From Saprospiraceae bacterium (GTDB taxonomy: Bacteria; Bacteroidota; Bacteroidia; Chitinophagales; Saprospiraceae), in assembly GCA_028285545.1 (NCBI GenBank), contig JANQPA010000054.1, forward strand, positions 1 through 64,000: a stretch of DNA of 64,000 bases. Reading direction: 5' to 3'. Every line of letters begins with the position of its first letter. Position 1 is the first letter of the stretch. The position numbers and the translations under genes were made by a program. Shown piece by piece: positions 60,626-64,000 of the stretch. The notes under the pieces are model-generated. The model was not told the origin of the DNA and did not search any database. It was given only the letters and a program-made list of their open reading frames with translations.

Positions 60626-61939
60626 TCAGATTAATCTTAGCCAGCTTACTATTGTTTTGAATTTATATTTTAGATAGGAAAATAGGTTCTTATTGCCAAG
60701 GCGGTACCTCATTTTGTTAACCAACCATCGATTGTGTTCGTAAATGGAACTGATATCCCAATGGGAGAGTAATCCACCCGAGTACCAGATGTGTTTATAT
60801 CCCTGAAGGTTGTGAAATTTGTCCACTACCCCATCCCTTACTGCCTGGCTGGAAAAACGAAGATTATATCTAAAAACATCAAAATAGTGAAGCTTTTTAA
60901 TGATCAGGTTACATTCTTTGCTTAGTTGTCTTTCAATTTGTGATTTTAAATCTTGCTTGCTGATCTCGCTAGATTTATAACCTACTGCCCAATAGAGGTA
61001 ATCCCCAGTCTTGGTTTGTCCGCCTGTGCGAATAACCAGTGCTTTGTTTTTCATTTTGCATTCAATGTAAGCTGACAAGTAAGCTCTATCTTCAAAGGGA
61101 GGAATGGTAGGCGAAGTAAATAAATAAGAAAACAAATAAGATTCCTCTATTGTATTTTCATCAATTAAATAGGCATGTGGGAAATTAATTTGATCTAAGG
61201 GACAGGCAATAATTACTTCATCAAAGAGCAATATTTCGCCTTCTTGCGTGCTTACCTCTACTTTTTCAAAGGAGGGTCTGACCAATTTAATTTTGCTTTC
61301 AACATGATTGAGTTCCGAGAGGATGTTTTTAAACAAAACCTCATAACCCTGTTTTATGGTTGCAACTCCAAATTTAAATCGAGAAACTAAAGGAGTAAGA
61401 AATAACCTGGGGCGAAACCATCGAAAGGCATGATATGCTGTTACTTCATCTAAGAAGCCATATCCCTGAGCGATTCCTCCAGGCCCCATTGCAAAAGATT
61501 TACTTAATCCTTCCAGACGTCTTTGCACCAGGAAGGTCTCCATGGAACTACTATACCTTTTTCGGAAGGGAGTTTTATGAAGAAAGAGCCAACCAAAGAA
61601 AAAGAACAAGTAATAAAGAATGGTTAAATAAACATCAATTATCTCTCCTGGTCTTTTTTTTATTTTCTCTAATCTACTGGTTACTATATCCGCTGGTGCC
61701 TTAATGTAATTAACTTCCAGCCCAAAACGACGAGTAAGTGGAATTACAGTATTTCTATATCCCAAATGCAGCAAACAAGCGGCTACATCAAAAACAATAC
61801 CGTCAACCTGTTTTGTTTTTAGTTGAGCCTCTTCAAAAGATCCAAAAATAGTTACATCTTCGAAACCCCTATCCTTGAGTTCCAAGGCAGCGGTAATCCC
61901 CGCAGGGCCGGAGCCAATTACAGCTATTTTGGGAGCCAT
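60626..61939 (-). CDS. FAD/NAD(P)-binding oxidoreductase
   Basis: A 437-residue protein with the FAD-binding motif IAVIGSGPAGITAALELKDRGF and a second conserved block at DEVIIACPLDQINFPHAYLI. A hydrophobic stretch at about 110-135 (IDVYLTILYYLFFFFGWLFLHK) suggests contact with the membrane. The C-terminal IWYSGGLLSHWDISSIYEHNR resembles the flavin-binding end of amine oxidase-like enzymes. It is the first gene of the three-gene unit (27 bp to the hydrolase). Confidence 0.8.
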   Translation of the reverse strand: MAPKIAVIGSGPAGITAALELKDRGFEDVTIFGSFEEAQLKTKQVDGIVFDVAACLLHLGYRNTVIPLTRRFGLEVNYIKAPADIVTSRLEKIKKRPGEIIDVYLTILYYLFFFFGWLFLHKTPFRKRYSSSMETFLVQRRLEGLSKSFAMGPGGIAQGYGFLDEVTAYHAFRWFRPRLFLTPLVSRFKFGVATIKQGYEVLFKNILSELNHVESKIKLVRPSFEKVEVSTQEGEILLFDEVIIACPLDQINFPHAYLIDENTIEESYLFSYLFTSPTIPPFEDRAYLSAYIECKMKNKALVIRTGGQTKTGDYLYWAVGYKSSEISKQDLKSQIERQLSKECNLIIKKLHYFDVFRYNLRFSSQAVRDGVVDKFHNLQGYKHIWYSGGLLSHWDISSIYEHNRWLVNKMRYRLGNKNLFSYLKYKFKTIVSWLRLI

Positions 61940-62030
61940 ACAATTTGGTTTTAGACTAATCTATAATGTTTTTCCAAAATTAATAAAGCTTTACTAAAGT
62001 CTCCTCTTCCATTAAAAACGTGTTTTTTTA

Positions 62031-62038
62031 TAAATTTG
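62031..62038 (+). promoter_or_regulatory. Candidate patatin promoter -7 box
   Basis: TAAATTTG matches TAnnTTTG 31 bp before the start codon; -33 not clear. Confidence 0.4.
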
Positions 62039-62069
62039 AGAAAAATGCACCCTCATTTTATACAAAGTA

Positions 62070-62945
62070 ATGGATCCGATCGATCATAAAACCTCTCCGG
62101 AGATCAGTTTGGTTTTGAGCAGCGGAGGGCTCAAGCCAATCGCATCCATTGCATTATTTGATTTTCTGAAGGAAGAAAAAATCCCTGTTGATTTATTGGT
62201 TGGCTGTAGTGGAGGTGGAATCTATGCAGGCATGTTTAGCATGGGATATTCAAGCTCTGAAATGATAAACATTACCAGAAAGTTTCTTGAAGGAACTGGC
62301 TTTTCTGCCATTGATTACCGAACCTTACTTAGCATAGGCAAATTAGCGGGCGGCAGATTTGATTTGAGCAAGGGGCTTTTGAAAGATGAGGCACCCTTAG
62401 AAATGTGTCAAAATGTTTTTAAAGATCAATATCTTGAAACCCTCCCAATCAAGACCATCCTTCAGGCTACTGACATCCAATTGGGTAAAGGAGTAGTATT
62501 GGAAAGTGGAAAATTGGCGGAAGCAGTTTATGCTTCTGCTGCCATGTATCCATTACTTCCTCCTATTTTTATGGAAGGAAAATGGCTGGCTGATGGAGCT
62601 TTTACGGCTCCTCTTCCCATTACAGAGGCAGTAAAAAGAGGAGCTGATATCATAATTGCCATGATTTTTAACGAAAAAATGGCTTCTAAACCGAAAAAGT
62701 TTATTGATAGTTTTTATAATATGAACAGAGCCTATTCCCAATCTCTGATTAGGTCTCAATTAAGCCTTGCCATAGACCTTCATCATTATGAGCTTATTAT
62801 TATAAATGTCAATTTTGAGAAATATTTTTCCTATTCAGATCCTTCAAATATCGAAGAATTAGTCGAACTTGGTAGGATGGCAGTGACCGAAAGAAGAGAT
62901 GAGATTTTAAGGGCAATAAATAATTTTAATAAGATCAAAAAGTAG
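62070..62945 (+). CDS. Patatin-like phospholipase
   Basis: A 291-residue patatin-fold hydrolase. It has the oxyanion block SSGGLKPI, the nucleophile motif GCSGG (Ser about 47), and the catalytic aspartate in WLADGAFTAPLP. It hydrolyses phospholipids or lipid esters; patatins are cytoplasmic or secreted, and no signal is visible here. It starts divergently from the FAD operon and is followed 12 bp later by the phosphatase gene. Confidence 0.88.
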   Translation: MDPIDHKTSPEISLVLSSGGLKPIASIALFDFLKEEKIPVDLLVGCSGGGIYAGMFSMGYSSSEMINITRKFLEGTGFSAIDYRTLLSIGKLAGGRFDLSKGLLKDEAPLEMCQNVFKDQYLETLPIKTILQATDIQLGKGVVLESGKLAEAVYASAAMYPLLPPIFMEGKWLADGAFTAPLPITEAVKRGADIIIAMIFNEKMASKPKKFIDSFYNMNRAYSQSLIRSQLSLAIDLHHYELIIINVNFEKYFSYSDPSNIEELVELGRMAVTERRDEILRAINNFNKIKK

Positions 62946-62957
62946 ATAAGTAAAATT

Positions 62958-64000
62958 ATGTCGGTAAAAATTCTTGTTGTTGATGACGAATCCCAATTTG
63001 AGCGCCTGATTCGACAACGATTTAGAAGTCAAATTCGATCTGAGGAATATACCTTTGAATTTGCACAAAACGGCCTGGAGGGATTACAAAAGCTAGGAGA
63101 AATCACAGATTTTGATATTGTCCTTACCGATATCAATATGCCCCAAATGGATGGGCTGACCTTTCTATCTAAAATGAAAGAATTGGAAACCTCCGTTAAA
63201 GCAATTATCATCTCCGCATATGGTGACATGAAAAATATCCGCACTGCAATGAATCTTGGTGCTTATGATTTTGTTACCAAACCCATCAATTTTGAAGACC
63301 TGACCATCACCATCTCCAGAGCGACCAAGGAAATTGAAAAAATCCGGATTGCTGAACTTGCACAAGAGCAACTAAACCATTTAAAACAAGAATTGGCCGT
63401 ATCCAGCGAGATTCAAAAGTCTATTTTACCTACTAATTTTTCCACTCTTACCGACAACCTACCTATAGAATTGCACGCTGAGATGATCCCGGCTAAGGAA
63501 GTGGGAGGTGATTTTTACGATTTCTTTCCCATTGATGAAGAACACATAGGAATTGTTATCGGTGATGTTTCTGGTAAAGGAATGCCTGCAGCCTTATTTA
63601 TGGCCGTGAGTCATACTCTTTTGAGAGCAACTGGACTAAAAGGAACGTCGGTGAGTGAATGCCTATCTAGAGTTAACGAGATATTGTGTCAGGATAATTC
63701 TACTTCCATGTTTGTGACTATTTTTTATGGTATTTTAAATCTAAATACCGGCCAATTACAATATTGCAATGGCGGGCATAATCCTCCCTGGATTATACAA
63801 TCTGATGGTCAAACCATATGTTTAAATAATTTCCAAAATGTAGCATTAGGAGTTATAGAAAATTTTAAATATCGTTCACAGAATATTTCCTTAAAACCCA
63901 ATTCTACATTGATTTTATATACCGATGGGATTACAGAGGCTATCAATAAGAATCATGATTTCTTTGCAGAAAAAAGACTAGAACTGGCCTTGAAGGAAAA
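62958..64000 (+). CDS. Response regulator with PP2C (SpoIIE/RsbU) phosphatase, partial
   Basis: The gene begins MSVKILVVDDESQ and runs off the window, so the C-terminus is missing. The receiver domain (1-122) has DD at 9-10, phosphoacceptor D58 in DIVLTDINMPQMDG, and the conserved lysine in FVTKPINF. A coiled-coil linker follows, then a PP2C-type phosphatase domain: KEVGGDFYDFFPIDE, VIGDVSGKGMPAALFM, NGGHNPPWII and LILYTDGITEA. Such proteins dephosphorylate anti-sigma antagonists in partner-switching stress pathways or act on other targets. It starts 12 bp after the patatin gene and may be co-transcribed. Confidence 0.9.
   Translation, partial: MSVKILVVDDESQFERLIRQRFRSQIRSEEYTFEFAQNGLEGLQKLGEITDFDIVLTDINMPQMDGLTFLSKMKELETSVKAIIISAYGDMKNIRTAMNLGAYDFVTKPINFEDLTITISRATKEIEKIRIAELAQEQLNHLKQELAVSSEIQKSILPTNFSTLTDNLPIELHAEMIPAKEVGGDFYDFFPIDEEHIGIVIGDVSGKGMPAALFMAVSHTLLRATGLKGTSVSECLSRVNEILCQDNSTSMFVTIFYGILNLNTGQLQYCNGGHNPPWIIQSDGQTICLNNFQNVALGVIENFKYRSQNISLKPNSTLILYTDGITEAINKNHDFFAEKRLELALKE

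Noticed and set aside
1-64000. CRISPR arrays, tRNA, rRNA or tmRNA genes
   Set aside because: I looked for direct repeats with regular spacers, TTCGAATCC-type tRNA arms and a tmRNA near smpB and found none; short tandem arrays have no spacers.

Overview
The window looks like a chromosomal segment of a Bacteroidota bacterium, probably from the Saprospiria (Lewinella/Haliscomenobacter-like) or a nearby class. This is inferred from AT-rich intergenic DNA, -7 boxes of the Bacteroidota form TAnnTTTG, almost no Shine-Dalgarno sequences, and typical family content: TonB receptor with an N-terminal carboxypeptidase-like domain, DUF2911, DUF6090, DUF5990, ECF sigma factors paired with membrane or barrel proteins, and lipoproteins. 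No rRNA, tRNA, CRISPR array, phage or intact insertion sequence was seen.

Layout. 1-390: REP-like composite repeat. 0.4-2.2 kb: membrane pentapeptide-repeat protein plus an unknown partner. 2.2-5.5 kb: aspartate kinase, a divergent ACT-like protein, a DedA protein and a small secreted protein. 5.8-9.5 kb: DUF2207/LemA pair, then a gene I read as an effector-associated domain (EAD11-like) fused to a putative phage abortive-infection domain, followed by a hairpin-rich gene-free stretch. 9.5-16.6 kb: TlpA-like lipoprotein, a beta-propeller/amidohydrolase fusion and a TonB receptor. 16.8-20.1 kb: ECF sigma/anti-sigma pair, a SnoaL-like protein and DUF2911. 20.1-25.1 kb: Rieske oxygenase, two DinB-like proteins around an HxlR repressor with tandem palindromic operators, DUF6090 and an esterase. 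25.2-29.2 kb: RluF, agmatinase, acyltransferase, deaminase, VOC and DUF5990. 29.3-39.9 kb: PhoD-like phosphatase, HAD phosphatase, MFS transporter, small proteins, a cytochrome c/PQQ dehydrogenase, an M20 amidohydrolase broken by one in-frame TGA, two GNAT acetyltransferases and a lipase. 40.2-47.7 kb: dehydrogenase, AraC regulator, TauD-like dioxygenase, MutS-like membrane ATPase, ScfR-type regulator and YbjQ. 47.7-55.9 kb: SmpB, a hydrolase, an ECF sigma factor with a possibly trans-envelope partner, topoisomerase IV subunit A, a second DUF6090 protein and a gamma carbonic anhydrase. 56.1-58.3 kb: secreted Hint-domain protein, a small acidic partner and a membrane protein. 58.4-62 kb: a three-gene operon of two FAD oxidoreductases around a hydrolase, divergent from a patatin lipase and a response-regulator/PP2C phosphatase that runs off the window.

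Most genes are housekeeping or accessory metabolism without one overarching pathway. The most unusual content is (i) the EAD11-like/abortive-infection fusion, a candidate defence or regulated cell-death gene; (ii) the secreted Hint protein and its small downstream partner; (iii) the sigma-factor-linked protein with three cytoplasmic repeats, one membrane helix and a predicted outer-membrane barrel; and (iv) an intergenic repeat landscape. That landscape has locus-specific 7-8 bp tandem repeats (STRR-like) in inverted arms, a dispersed CACGCAGATTT-type repeat, REP-like elements, and palindromic terminators that include the stop codons of convergent genes. All family names come from reading motifs by eye; no database search was possible.
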